Assembly (NCBI RefSeq): GCF_003355155.1
Contig: NZ_CP031320.1
Coordinates: 4,951,367-5,015,366, forward strand
Direction of reading: 5' to 3'
DNA length: 64,000 nucleotides
DNA from: Streptomyces armeniacus
GTDB taxonomy: Bacteria > Actinomycetota > Actinomycetes > Streptomycetales > Streptomycetaceae
The notes under the pieces are model-generated. The model saw only the letters and a program-made list of their open reading frames with translations, had not been told where the DNA came from and made no database searches. A program made the position numbers and the translations under genes. Positions 1 through 7,492 of this stretch are shown one piece after another. Positions within the stretch are counted from its first letter, which is position 1. The number at the start of each line of letters is the position of its first letter.

Positions 1-486
1 GAGCACGGTCTGCGCACCGATGAACTGGACGGCGGCCTTGCGGGACGCGTCGGTGCCGCCGGCACGGCCCAGTGCCGCCGCGGTCTGGACGAGAAACGCC
101 ACCTGGTCGGAGCCGTCCGTACCCAGCACGTGCCGTGGATAGATGAGGATTTGGGTAGCGGACAAGTACGCGTTGCAAACCAGCCGTACCGTGTTGTTGC
201 GAACCGGCGAGACGAGCACGGCCGCGGCCAGCGCACGTGATCCGTGAACGGATTGGGTGACACGCTCCCTCGCCACCCAGTCCCTGACCCTGGAGAGGGC
301 CCTGCTCTTCCTCGGCGCCTGATCACGCATGCACTGCCAGTCGTTGAGGCCCCCGGGGGCCCTGTCGGCGCTGCGTACCACGTATTCGAGGCTGGAGATC
401 AGATGAGTTGCCGCGCCCAGCCGCTCGGCCGTGCCGAGCGGCTGGGCGCATGCCGACTCAATGGATCTGCGAATTCGAGACCACAT
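1..486 (-). CDS. HTTM/VKGC-like membrane protein, C-terminus off the left edge
   Basis: An open minus-strand frame of 162 codons starts at ATG 486 (AAAGG about 13 bases upstream) and leaves the window at base 1 without a stop. The N-terminal 75 residues are basic and soluble. From about residue 85 comes a hydrophobic stretch, then the segment NAYLSATQILIYPRHVLGTD and a second helix around FLVQTAAALGRAG. The 'YPR-H--GTDGSDQ' signature recalls actinobacterial HTTM-domain proteins (horizontally transferred transmembrane domain, related to SdpB and vitamin-K-dependent gamma-carboxylase). The gene starts 45 bases after the stop of the precursor-like peptide at 532-690 on the same strand, so the two probably form one transcript, and this protein may mature or export that peptide or give immunity to it. 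The family call is from memory of the motif and the function is inference. Confidence 0.55.
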   Translation of the reverse strand, partial: MWSRIRRSIESACAQPLGTAERLGAATHLISSLEYVVRSADRAPGGLNDWQCMRDQAPRKSRALSRVRDWVARERVTQSVHGSRALAAAVLVSPVRNNTVRLVCNAYLSATQILIYPRHVLGTDGSDQVAFLVQTAAALGRAGGTDASRKAAVQFIGAQTVL

Positions 487-531
487 GGAGTTCGTTGACT
501 ACCTTTGCTCTGGCGTCTGAGGACTTGCGCG

Positions 532-690
532 TCATTCCGCGGCCAGGCAGCTGCCCATGCAGGCGTACTGCTCCATTATCGCGTACGCCACAGACGTGAG
601 GTCCATCACCGGAGTGGTGCCCGAAACAGGGCCGGCCGCCTCCAGGTATCCGGATACTTCCTGGTCGCTGTTCACCTTTTCAAGCAGCAC
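532..690 (-). CDS. Candidate RiPP precursor peptide (52 aa, Cys-x3-Cys core)
   Basis: This is a short minus-strand gene with GTG start at 690, a strong ribosome site AGAGGAG 7-12 bases upstream, an in-frame stop just before it, and TGA at 534-532. The peptide begins MLLEKVNSDQEVSGYLEAAG, continues acidic and leader-like, and ends EQYACMGSCLAAE. Its only two cysteines are spaced C-M-G-S-C next to the C-terminus. A charged leader followed by a short Cys-containing tail, placed directly upstream of a membrane HTTM-like gene, is the layout of ribosomally made, post-translationally modified peptides or of secreted SdpC-like peptides. No match to a named RiPP class was recognised. Function, cleavage site and modification are inference; existence of the gene is well supported by start, ribosome site and coupling. 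Confidence 0.65.
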   Translation of the reverse strand: MLLEKVNSDQEVSGYLEAAGPVSGTTPVMDLTSVAYAIMEQYACMGSCLAAE

Positions 691-1027
691 TGTTTTCTCC
701 TCTTTACATGATTCGGATCATTTGACATCCGGACCCGGTGACGGGTCCGGAGACAGAGGCAACAGGCGAGGGCATCCGCGAAGGACAGCGGAGCCCGGCC
801 CGGCCGAAGGCGGGGACGACTTCCAAGGGGAGGCGGCGCAGCGGGCCCGCAGGCCGCGACGGTCTTCTACGGCAGCCGCACCGACTGGCTGCCGGCTGCC
901 GTGGGCGCGCCGGTCACCGAGGCACGTAACACGTGACCGCGGTCGTCATGGGACGGGAAGCGACAGGGGGTCGTCTCCGCCGGCACGAGCGGGACGAAGA
1001 CGGGTATCGCACAGGTGACGGCGGCGC
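691..1027. other. Gene-free stretch between the peptide gene and the GntR gene
   Basis: Apart from the two palindromes near 708-751, I see no convincing gene. A plus-strand frame ending at a TGA near 929 reads TVFYGSRTDWLPAAVGAP, which looks protein-like, but it has no start or ribosome site and may be the tail of a decayed gene. This stretch must hold the promoter of the peptide/HTTM transcript. Confidence 0.4.
728..751. repeat. Perfect 10-bp inverted repeat upstream of the peptide gene
   Basis: TCCGGACCCG and CGGGTCCGGA flank a GTGA loop. It lies 38 bases upstream of the precursor GTG start, so it could be an operator or attenuator of that gene. No T-run follows in either direction. A second, imperfect palindrome (ATGAT..CGG.ATCAT) at 708-721 lies between it and the ribosome site. 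Confidence 0.5.
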
Positions 1028-1744
1028 TCACCGGCGCGTTGCCTCTCCGGTGCGGGACGGCACGCTGCGTCCGAGGAGATCGCGCGCCTGACGTTCGGCC
1101 CGTTCGGGCTCGCGGTCCGCGATGAACCCCGCGAGACGTGTGTGGGCCTCGACGTCGAGGAGTTCGGCGGCACGGAGATCCATCGGCATGTCGGCGGCCG
1201 TCAGGGAGCCGTGCACCAGGCTGTTGAACGCGAGCAGGTAAGCGAGGTTGCCGGAGCCCTGGACGATCAGTCGCCACCAGGCGACGTCGGCGGCGCCCAG
1301 CGCGGCCAGGTCCGGGCCCGCCTGCTCGTAGCGTTCGGCGGCGGCGACCACCTCTTCGGCGGTCTGCGAGGAGCAGCGGCCGGCGCAGAGCCGGGCGGCG
1401 TCGGCGCCGATGCAGGCCCTCATCTCCAGGGCGTCAAAGGCGAGTTCGGGCGCCGCGACTCCCTCGCCGGACTGTGCGAGTTCCACGACCAGGTCGAGCC
1501 CGGCGGTTTCCCGCCAGTCCTGCACCAGGGTCCGGCCGCCGTGGCTGACCGCGACGAGCCGTGCCTGCTGAAGCCGCTTGACCGCCTCCCGTATGGCGTG
1601 CCGGTTCACGCCGTACTCCTCGGCAAGGTCTCGCTCGGCTGTCAGGGCAGCGCCCGCGCTCAGTTCACCGCTCAGGATCCTGTCGCGCAGCAGGACGTAG
1701 ACCTGCTCGGAGACTCCCTCACGGCGGATTGGTGGTTGCCACAT
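1028..1744 (-). CDS. GntR-family (FadR subfamily) transcription regulator
   Basis: The 238-residue protein from ATG 1744 starts with a winged helix-turn-helix (SEQVYVLLRDRILSGELSAG, then AERDLAEEYGVNRHAIREAV), followed by an all-helical FCD-type effector domain with typical 'ALEMRACIGADAARLCAG' helices. The frame stays open to a possible start at 1843, but the extra 33 residues lack family similarity, so the start at 1744 just before MWQPPIRREGVSEQ is preferred. FadR-type GntR proteins bind carboxylic-acid or acyl ligands and usually repress nearby genes. The gene is divergent from the NlpC/P60 gene. The CRP-like palindrome at 1862-1877 lies between the two. Confidence 0.85.
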   Translation of the reverse strand: MWQPPIRREGVSEQVYVLLRDRILSGELSAGAALTAERDLAEEYGVNRHAIREAVKRLQQARLVAVSHGGRTLVQDWRETAGLDLVVELAQSGEGVAAPELAFDALEMRACIGADAARLCAGRCSSQTAEEVVAAAERYEQAGPDLAALGAADVAWWRLIVQGSGNLAYLLAFNSLVHGSLTAADMPMDLRAAELLDVEAHTRLAGFIADREPERAERQARDLLGRSVPSRTGEATRR

Positions 1745-1861
1745 GCGCTCAGATTTCACCAAGCGGCGGCACTGGTCAACTGGTTGGACCAAAAGTTCAC
1801 CGAACTTCTCGCGGCGGAACGAACGATGAACGTTCCTGGTCACGCCCCCCGCGCCACCTTG

Positions 1862-1877
1862 TGTGATCTAGATCACA
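1862..1877. promoter_or_regulatory. CRP-type binding site, perfect palindrome
   Basis: TGTGATCTAGATCACA is a perfect 16-bp palindrome identical to the textbook CRP/FNR consensus TGTGA-N6-TCACA. It lies about 97 bases upstream of the GTG start of the NlpC/P60 gene and 117 bases upstream of the divergent GntR gene. Streptomyces Crp (cAMP receptor protein) is known to act on germination and cell-wall genes, so a site before a wall hydrolase makes sense. Binding itself is inference. Confidence 0.65.
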
Positions 1878-1973
1878 AACTCTGGTGGACCTCTCGATGC
1901 GTCGGCAGACTCGCCGCCCATGCCAACTCCGGCGGGACGGCCGGAGGTTCACTCCCGAGCATTGGGGACCCCT

Positions 1974-2651
1974 GTGAAGATCACACGCAGAGCTGCCGCT
2001 CTGGTCGTCTGCGGCGCCCTCTCGCTGGGCGGCGGCCTGACCACCCTCGGCACCTCAGTAGCATCCGCGAACACCTCGTCCGCTGCCTGCGCGGAGTCGG
2101 ACCGGCTCAAGATCCGGAGCGGCTCGACAGGCGACTCGGTGCGCGAAGCGCAGTGCCTCCTCAACAGTCATGGCGCCGACCTCGCGACCGACGGCAAGTT
2201 CGGCCCGGCCACCGACAAGGCAGTGCGGGATTTCCAGTCCCGTTCCGGCCTCGCGGCCGACGGCGTGGTCGGCCCCCTGACCTGGGCCGCACTGGCCACC
2301 TCGGATGGCGACGACGCCGCCAAGGCCAAGCAGGTGATCGCCTTCGCCGCGGCCCAAGCGGGCAAGGAGTACGTGTGGGGCGCCGAGGGCCCCGACACCT
2401 TCGACTGCTCTGGGCTGACCCTGCGCGCCTACCAGCAGATCGGGATCACCCTGCCCCGCACCTCCTCCCGCCAGGCGGAGGCCGTCCGGACGGTGCCCGC
2501 CTCCGAACGTCAGGCCGGTGACCTCATGCACTGGCCCGGCCACGTCGGCATCTACGCCGGGGACGGCAAGGTCTGGCACGCCTCCCGCAGCCAGGGCAAG
2601 GTGGTGCTGGCGGACGTCTGGGACAGCCCCACCTACCACCGCGTCTTCTGA
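1974..2651 (+). CDS. Secreted NlpC/P60 cell-wall peptidase with peptidoglycan-binding domain
   Basis: The 225-residue protein begins at GTG 1974. This start puts a Sec signal peptide at the N-terminus ([10 protein letters not shown]..., cleavage after the A-S-A near residue 33); an upstream in-frame ATG at 1920 would bury it. A PG_binding_1 domain (about residues 48-110, '[15 protein letters not shown]...[16 protein letters not shown]') binds the wall. The NlpC/P60 domain (about 118-225) has the catalytic Cys145 in TFDCSG, His190 in HVGIY and the third polar residue His202. It should cleave D-gamma-glutamyl-meso-DAP bonds in peptidoglycan outside the cell. The CRP-like palindrome upstream suggests control linked to growth phase or germination. 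Confidence 0.9.
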   Translation: MKITRRAAALVVCGALSLGGGLTTLGTSVASANTSSAACAESDRLKIRSGSTGDSVREAQCLLNSHGADLATDGKFGPATDKAVRDFQSRSGLAADGVVGPLTWAALATSDGDDAAKAKQVIAFAAAQAGKEYVWGAEGPDTFDCSGLTLRAYQQIGITLPRTSSRQAEAVRTVPASERQAGDLMHWPGHVGIYAGDGKVWHASRSQGKVVLADVWDSPTYHRVF

Positions 2652-2674
2652 CGGAGCGTTCGCCATTCCCATCT

Positions 2675-2730
2675 GAGAACGTTCCTGCGCCGGATGCCCT
2701 GTGCGCGGCGCGCCGCGCGGGAACGTTCTC
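2675..2730. terminator. Bidirectional terminator between convergent genes
   Basis: An 11-bp perfect stem (GAGAACGTTCC at 2675-2685, GGAACGTTCTC at 2720-2730) encloses a second GC palindrome, GCGCGGCGCGCCGCGC, at 2703-2718. It sits 24 bases after the NlpC gene and 14 bases before the end of the opposite methyltransferase gene. Confidence 0.6.
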
Positions 2731-2743
2731 GGGCAACGCGCCT

Positions 2744-3421
2744 TCAGGAAGCGCGTGAAGCTGATCGCCGCGGCCCTTCGGGCTTGCGGGCAAGGAGGCA
2801 GGCGTGCGGTCTGTTCACCCGCCCGCCCGGCTCCTGCTCCAGCCGCGCGGTGACGGCGAGCCCGGCCTGGCCCAGAAGGCCGGACACGTGGTCCAGAGGC
2901 AGGAGGTACGACTCGTAGGACACCGGACGGCCGTAGCCGTGGGTCGGCTGCAGCCGCTCATCGCCGACGTAGTCTCCCCAGAGCAGGTAGCCGCCGGGCG
3001 TGAGCGCGCGGTGGAATTCAGCGAACACCGCCGGCAGCCACCGCGGGGGCGTGTGGTGGGTGGAGTACCAGGCCAGGATGCCGCCGAGCTGGTCGTCCCC
3101 CGTCTCCAGCGCGGCCATTGAGCCCTCGGTGAACCTCAGGTCCGGATAGGCGTGGCGGGCCAGCCCGATCATCTTCGGTGACAGATCGACCCCGAAGGCG
3201 GGCACTCCCAGCCCGGCGAGGTGCGCCGTCACGCGGCCGGGGCCGCATCCCAGGTCCGCGACCGGCCCCGGACCGGTCGCCCGCACGAGTTCGGCGAACG
3301 CCGCCAGCATCGCGCGTGACAGCGGGTCCAACTCGGCTGGAGGCGGGACGCGTTCGACGTAGTCGGCGGCGACGGTGTCGTACGACTCCCGGACAGCGGT
3401 CAGAAAGGAGGGCTCAGCCAC
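2744..3421 (-). CDS. Class I SAM-dependent methyltransferase
   Basis: The 225-residue protein has the class I Rossmann fold. Motif I VADLGCGPGRVTAHL is near residue 60, the acidic ribose-binding residue is in FGVDLSPKM near 80, and a post-motif region GGILAWYSTHHTPP and motif LTPGGYLLWGDYVG follow. The layout is that of Methyltransf_11/25 enzymes of small-molecule metabolism; the substrate cannot be read from the sequence. It stands alone on the minus strand, convergent with the NlpC gene, and 97 bases beyond its start lies the end of the FG-GAP gene. Confidence 0.85.
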   Translation of the reverse strand: MAEPSFLTAVRESYDTVAADYVERVPPPAELDPLSRAMLAAFAELVRATGPGPVADLGCGPGRVTAHLAGLGVPAFGVDLSPKMIGLARHAYPDLRFTEGSMAALETGDDQLGGILAWYSTHHTPPRWLPAVFAEFHRALTPGGYLLWGDYVGDERLQPTHGYGRPVSYESYLLPLDHVSGLLGQAGLAVTARLEQEPGGRVNRPHACLLARKPEGPRRSASRAS

Positions 3422-3518
3422 ACGGGCGACCTTAGATCAGACAACTGACAGGCAGGCCGAGTGCGGCCGGCCGCCGCCGCGCGTCGCGCCGGGCGGTGGC
3501 CCGCCCGGCGCGAGCGGT

Positions 3519-5021
3519 TCAGCGGATCGAATCCCCGAGCTGCGCCTTCGTCCCCGAGGCGCCCAGGTCGCCCGGTCCGAAGGAGGTCGCGTTCTCCGTC
3601 GTGAGCCCCTCGGCGGTGCCGCGGAGCGACCACACGGCGCCGGACGAGTCGTTCTCCTCCGTGGAGGAGACGTTGAGGTCGCGGTGGCCGTCTCCGTCCA
3701 CGTCGAGGAGGGCGCATCCCGCACCGAACTCGTCGTTGTCCTCGGCGACTCCGGGCACGTCCGGAGAGTCCTGGTTCAGCACCTGGCTGCCGGTGCCGGT
3801 CACGCCGGACTCCGCGCCGTGCAGCAGAGCGACCGCGCCCGCGTCGGTCTTGTCCCCGACAGCCTTCCAGCTGATGCCGAGGGCCACTTCGGCGCGGCCG
3901 TCGCCGGTCACGTCGGCGACCGAGACGCAGGAGCCGAGCATCTCGCCGTCCGCGGGCGGTTCACCGGGGAAGCCCTCGATGCTCTGGTCGAACGTCTGCC
4001 GGCGGTCGGCGGAGAGACCGTCCTTGGTGCCGAAGGCGACCGTCACCTCGTCGAACAGGTCGCTTCCGCCGCTCACCACCATGTCGTCGTAGCCGTCCCC
4101 GTCCACGTCGCCCAGGTCCATGTCCGCGCCGTCGCTGTCCGGGCCCGCGGACACCTTGAAGCCGGAGGGGCTGCCGAGCAGGGCGTCGCTGCTGTGCATG
4201 CCGTCCCCCTCGTAGTGCCAGAAGGCGAGGTCCTGCCGGCCGTCGCCGTTGACGTCCCCCACACCTCGTACGGTGGAGGGGCCGCTGACCGAGGTGGCGC
4301 TGTTGTTGGCGCCGTCCCACTCGGACTCGTCCAGGAAGTCGAGCTTGTCGGCGGGGGTGCCGGACCGTGTGACGGGCCCCTTCCACAGGGCGGCGGGCTG
4401 CTTGACCGGATCGTCCCCGCTCGTTCCCGGGTCGCCCAGCAGGGCGATGTCGGCCTGCTCGTCCCCGTCGAAGTCGCCTATCTGGGGTGTCGTGCCGTAC
4501 GAGGGGACGGCCGTGCCGCCGGTGAGTCCGTCGGCCGAGCCCCACAGGATCACGCTGCCCGCCGAGGGGTCCGCGGAGCCGATGGCCAGGTCTCCGTAAC
4601 CGTCGCCGTCCAGGTCGCCCTTGCTGAAGGACGCGCCGAACCTCTGCTTGCCGACGGCCGATCCGGGCACACCCTTCGTCGAGCGGCTCACCACCTTCTT
4701 GTTCGAGGGGTCGAGTCCCTTGTCCGAGCCGTACGTCACCGCCACGTAGCCGGCGTTGGACTTGCCGCCGACGGTTCCTCCGGGGGCGCCGCTCACGAGG
4801 TCCGCGTAGCCGTCCCCGTTGAAGTCGTCACCGACGTCGGCCTTCTTCGCGGCCGGCGGTGTCCCCTCCGACGCGGCGTTCCCCTGCTGGGAGGTGAGCA
4901 TCGCGACCGTCAGGCCGCCGGTCGTCAGCAGCATGGCGGCGCCGGCTGCCGAGAGGCGGCCGGCTCGTGCTTTGCGGGACCGGCGTCCGCCGGGGCTGAC
5001 GGAGTCTCTTACGTGGCTCAT
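3519..5021 (-). CDS. Secreted FG-GAP (integrin-like) repeat protein
   Basis: The 500-residue protein starts at ATG 5021 with AAGGA 8 bases upstream. It opens with a basic region (RRSRKARAGRL) and a hydrophobic signal or anchor. Seven calcium-binding FG-GAP loops follow, spread over the whole length: DFNGDGYAD, DLDGDGYGD, DFDGDEQAD, DVNGDGRQD, DVDGDGYDD, DVTGDGRAE and DVDGDGHRD. Such repeats fold into a seven-bladed beta-propeller, which matches the count. These proteins are exported, and their ligands in Streptomyces are mostly unknown. An earlier in-frame ATG at 5186 would add 55 residues in front of the signal peptide and is not favoured. Confidence 0.85.
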   Translation of the reverse strand: MSHVRDSVSPGGRRSRKARAGRLSAAGAAMLLTTGGLTVAMLTSQQGNAASEGTPPAAKKADVGDDFNGDGYADLVSGAPGGTVGGKSNAGYVAVTYGSDKGLDPSNKKVVSRSTKGVPGSAVGKQRFGASFSKGDLDGDGYGDLAIGSADPSAGSVILWGSADGLTGGTAVPSYGTTPQIGDFDGDEQADIALLGDPGTSGDDPVKQPAALWKGPVTRSGTPADKLDFLDESEWDGANNSATSVSGPSTVRGVGDVNGDGRQDLAFWHYEGDGMHSSDALLGSPSGFKVSAGPDSDGADMDLGDVDGDGYDDMVVSGGSDLFDEVTVAFGTKDGLSADRRQTFDQSIEGFPGEPPADGEMLGSCVSVADVTGDGRAEVALGISWKAVGDKTDAGAVALLHGAESGVTGTGSQVLNQDSPDVPGVAEDNDEFGAGCALLDVDGDGHRDLNVSSTEENDSSGAVWSLRGTAEGLTTENATSFGPGDLGASGTKAQLGDSIR

Positions 5022-5171
5022 GCACGGCATCCTTCGAATACGGAAACGAGTACGGTGACACAGACGGCGAAAGACCGCGACGGGTTGTACTCCTCCCCGA
5101 GATCGTCCGGATTCCGAAGCAGAGGAAGAACCGACCGTCTGCCGGGTGCCGTCCGACTCCGGCGAACGAGG

Positions 5172-5208
5172 CCGGGCCGGGCGCACCGACGGGGTGCGCC
5201 CGGCCCGG
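5172..5208. terminator. Strong GC hairpin
   Basis: A 16-bp perfect stem with a 5-base loop (arms 5172-5187 and 5193-5208). It lies 39 bases after the stop of the peptidoglycan-binding gene on the minus strand and acts as its likely terminator; there is no T-run, as is usual in this group. Confidence 0.6.
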
Positions 5209-5246
5209 GTTTCAGGGGGAGTTCGGCCGGTCCTGAAGCCGCTGGT

Positions 5247-6212
5247 TCAGCCCATGCCCTTGGCCTGCTCGATCAGCTCCAGCGCGGTCCCCTCCACCTC
5301 GTCGTAGCGGTCCGGGTATGCCGAGACCTGTACGAGTTGGGCCACCTCGCCGGCGGTGGCGCCCGGGTTGGCGGCCGCTGCGTCGATCGCCCGGGTGAAG
5401 AAGGAGTTCGAGGCGAAGGACACGTCCATGATCTGCTCCGGTGTGCCCCAGCCCTGCGAGGGCCGCTGCTGGAAGACGCCGAGCGAATCGCGGTCGCCGC
5501 AGTCCAGGTTGTTCATGTTGGACTCGACCACTCCGGCCTCGAATCCGGCCAGCAGCACCCGGTCGTCGGCGCCGAGTTCGGTGGCGACACGGTAGACGAC
5601 GCGGAGCACCTCGGGGTCGGGCTCGGACGGGACCGTGCAGCCGCCGCCGTCGTCTCCGCCGCCCTCGGCGATGAGCTCCTTCCAGGTGTTCGGGCCGACG
5701 ACCCCGTCCGCGGTCAGGCCCTGAGCGCTCTGGAACGACCGCACCGCGTCCGCCGTACCCGGACCGAACTGGCCGTCCACCTCAAGACCGGCACCGTGCT
5801 TGTTCAACGCTGTCTGCGCCGCCGACACCGCGTCGCCGCTGTCACCCTCCCGCACGGTGATCAGCAGGCCCGGCCACGTCTCCGAACCGATCACCCCGTC
5901 CGCTCCGTACCCCTTGGACTCCTGGAAGGCCCGTACGGTGTTCTCGGTCGCGGGGCCGAAGTCGCCGTCGACGGCTATGTCGTGGCCGTGGGCGCGCAGC
6001 AGGTACTGGGCGCTGGTGATGTTGGCTCCGGTGCTGCCGTTGCTCAGGGTCGGCCACTCGGCCGCGGACGCCGTCTGGGCGACTCCGAGGGAGACCGCGA
6101 CGGAGGCCAGTGCGGCGGTCAGGGCGAGCAGCACACGCGTGAGCGTGAACCGGGGCCGCCTCGGTCTGGCGGTGGGGGTGTGTGTCTGTGGGGGTGCGCT
6201 GGTGTTCAAGGC
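5247..6212 (-). CDS. Secreted protein with two peptidoglycan-binding domains (5' end lost at adapter)
   Basis: Genuine sequence covers about 322 codons. It has a signal peptide ([20 protein letters not shown]..., A-S-A site), two PG_binding_1 repeats ([20 protein letters not shown]... and [20 protein letters not shown]..., each ending in a 'DGVxGxxTW' motif), then a C-terminal domain with '[36 protein letters not shown]' features ([14 protein letters not shown] is seen) as found in Streptomyces peptidoglycan-binding proteins with a lysozyme-like tail. The frame stays open to an ATG at 6281, but residues before 'ALNTSAPPQ' are translated Nextera/P5 adapter (ASEGYKRQ). The true start is therefore unknown; a TTG at 6209 is possible. 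Role: extracellular wall binding or remodelling. Confidence 0.8.
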   Translation of the reverse strand, partial: ALNTSAPPQTHTPTARPRRPRFTLTRVLLALTAALASVAVSLGVAQTASAAEWPTLSNGSTGANITSAQYLLRAHGHDIAVDGDFGPATENTVRAFQESKGYGADGVIGSETWPGLLITVREGDSGDAVSAAQTALNKHGAGLEVDGQFGPGTADAVRSFQSAQGLTADGVVGPNTWKELIAEGGGDDGGGCTVPSEPDPEVLRVVYRVATELGADDRVLLAGFEAGVVESNMNNLDCGDRDSLGVFQQRPSQGWGTPEQIMDVSFASNSFFTRAIDAAAANPGATAGEVAQLVQVSAYPDRYDEVEGTALELIEQAKGMG

Positions 6213-6285
6213 CTGTCTCTTATACCCCTCTGACGCTGCCGCCGAGGGCTGGGGTGTAGACTCATTGGTGCGTCGGGCCATGATC
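6213..6285 (-). other. Illumina Nextera/P5 adapter remnant (assembly artefact)
   Basis: On the minus strand 6231-6213 reads AGAGGGGTATAAGAGACAG, the 19-base Tn5 mosaic end with two T-to-G changes. Before it (6245-6232) stands TCGGCGGCAGCGTC, the Nextera Read-1 tag with one T-to-G change. Then come an 8-base index-like block (6253-6246) and a degraded P5 sequence ending TCTACAC. All clear substitutions are to G on this strand. This is sequencing adapter, not genome. It marks a false join between the peptidoglycan-binding gene and the GHMP kinase gene. Confidence 0.93.
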
Positions 6286-6299
6286 AGAAAAAGCTCTAA

Positions 6300-6385
6300 C
6301 TACCGGACGCTCAGCTTCCGCAACACCCTGCGGCCGGGCGGGGCCGCCCGGTCGCAGGGTGTTGCGGAAGCTGAGCGTCCGGTAG
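6300..6385. repeat. 42-bp fold-back inverted repeat at the assembly junction
   Basis: Arms 6300-6341 and 6344-6385 are reverse complements with one mismatch and a 2-base centre. The inner arm encodes the natural end of the GHMP kinase reading (AVYRTLSFRNTLRPGG), and the outer arm is its mirror image leading straight into adapter sequence. The near-zero loop and the adjoining adapter indicate a chimeric or fold-back read end rather than a genomic hairpin. Confidence 0.8.
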
Positions 6386-7320
6386 ACCGCCACGCCGCCG
6401 TACGGCCCGCCGCCGCCCGCCAGTTCCGCGCACGCCTGGGCGGCAGCCGTGACGCGGTGCGTGTACGCGGGGTCCCTGGTGTCGAGGAGCACGCCCAGGG
6501 TCGTACCGCTGTGTCCGACGGCCACGCCCAGTCCGCCGACCTCCCGGCAGACCTCCCGCATGCGTTCCAGGGACGGCTTGTGCCGCAGCCGCTGGTTCTT
6601 CAGCGCGCTGCGGGTAGCGACGCGGCCCACCTCCGCGAGGTCGCGCCGGCGTACGGCGTCGGTGAGGCGGCCGAGCAGCCGCGCGTACTCGTGGCGGTCG
6701 GCCGCCGTGTACGGCTTGGGGACGCGGTTGAACGCGACGGTGTCGACGGCGCCGCCCTCGTCGATGCCCACGACGCCCATCGCCGGCAGCGCCCCCAGGA
6801 CGGCGCGAAGCCGCACCGTACGGTGGTGGAACGCCACGATCGCGGGATAGAGCACGCCGTCGGTGGGCTCGATACGGGCCAGGAGCCGTTCGATGCGGGC
6901 GGCCGGCATCGGGGTGCCCAGTGCGTGGCCCACCGCGCGCGCGGTGGCGACCAGGTCGGCCGACGAACTGGCCAGCCCCTTGCCCTCCGGGATGACGCTG
7001 CTGACGGTGACGAGTCCGCCCGCGGGCAGCCGTTCCTCCTCGAGGATCATGCGCGCGAGGCGGAGCGCCTTCGTCTTCTGCGCGGGCCGTACCGCGAGGT
7101 CGCCCGCCCCGGGGTCCCAGCGGAAGGCGGCCATCGTCCAGCGGGCGACGGGGAGGGTGACCAGGAAGTCGCCGTCGTGCTCGGGCAGTTCGCCCTGGAG
7201 CAGTTCGCCGAAGGTCCCGAAGGCCGAGCCCACGCCCGAGCCGGTGCCGGCTCCTGTCCGCGGTGGTTCCGTACGACGCTCCGGCGCCCGTAGGGGCGCG
7301 GCCTCCCGGGACGGCTTCAC
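6343..7320 (-). CDS. GHMP-family kinase, PduX-like (3' end lost in fold-back)
   Basis: About 326 codons from GTG 7320 are trustworthy. The frame runs on to a stop at 6262, but only through the mirror repeat and adapter. The N-terminal motif FGTFGELLQGELPEHDGDFLV and the glycine-rich ATP loop PEGKGLASSSAD near residue 145 are GHMP-kinase hallmarks and recall L-threonine/homoserine kinases of the PduX type; a C-terminal GLGVAVGHSGTTLGVL matches GHMP motif 3. The gene diverges from the PLP-enzyme operon across a Zur-like box. It may phosphorylate serine or threonine to supply the PLP enzyme with an O-phospho-amino acid. That role is inference. Confidence 0.75.
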
Positions 7321-7351
7321 GTGACTCCTCGACTCGGTCGCCTACTAGAAG

Positions 7352-7366
7352 TGATAATCATTTTTA
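7352..7366. promoter_or_regulatory. Zur-like box in the divergent promoter
   Basis: TGATAATCATTTTTA matches the actinobacterial Zur consensus TGAAAATGATTTTCA at most positions and stands out as AT-rich. It lies 32 bases before the GHMP kinase start and 127 bases before the PLP enzyme start, so it could repress both transcripts when zinc is plentiful. Confidence 0.6.
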
Positions 7367-7492
7367 TCTAGGCTACGCTGCCGAGGCAAGCGCACGCCGC
7401 GTTCCGGCCCGGGGTGAACGGGCCGGAACGCACCGCCGTGTGCCGCGAACGGACCGCCTGACGGGGACAGGGACAGGGAGACAGGGGCACAG

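Noticed and set aside
3375..6233. Plus-strand frame of 952 codons over the FG-GAP and peptidoglycan-binding genes
   Set aside because: It lies antisense to clearly recognisable proteins and consists of Val/Arg/Gly-rich shadow sequence.
6262..6342. C-terminal 27 residues of the GHMP kinase frame and ATG 6281 as start of the peptidoglycan-binding protein
   Set aside because: Both lie in the fold-back repeat and P5/Nextera adapter, so they are not genomic coding sequence.
6300..6385. Strong hairpin as a transcription terminator or insertion-sequence end
   Set aside because: The 42-base arms with a 2-base centre mirror coding sequence and abut adapter, which fits a chimeric read better; no transposase or target duplication is present.
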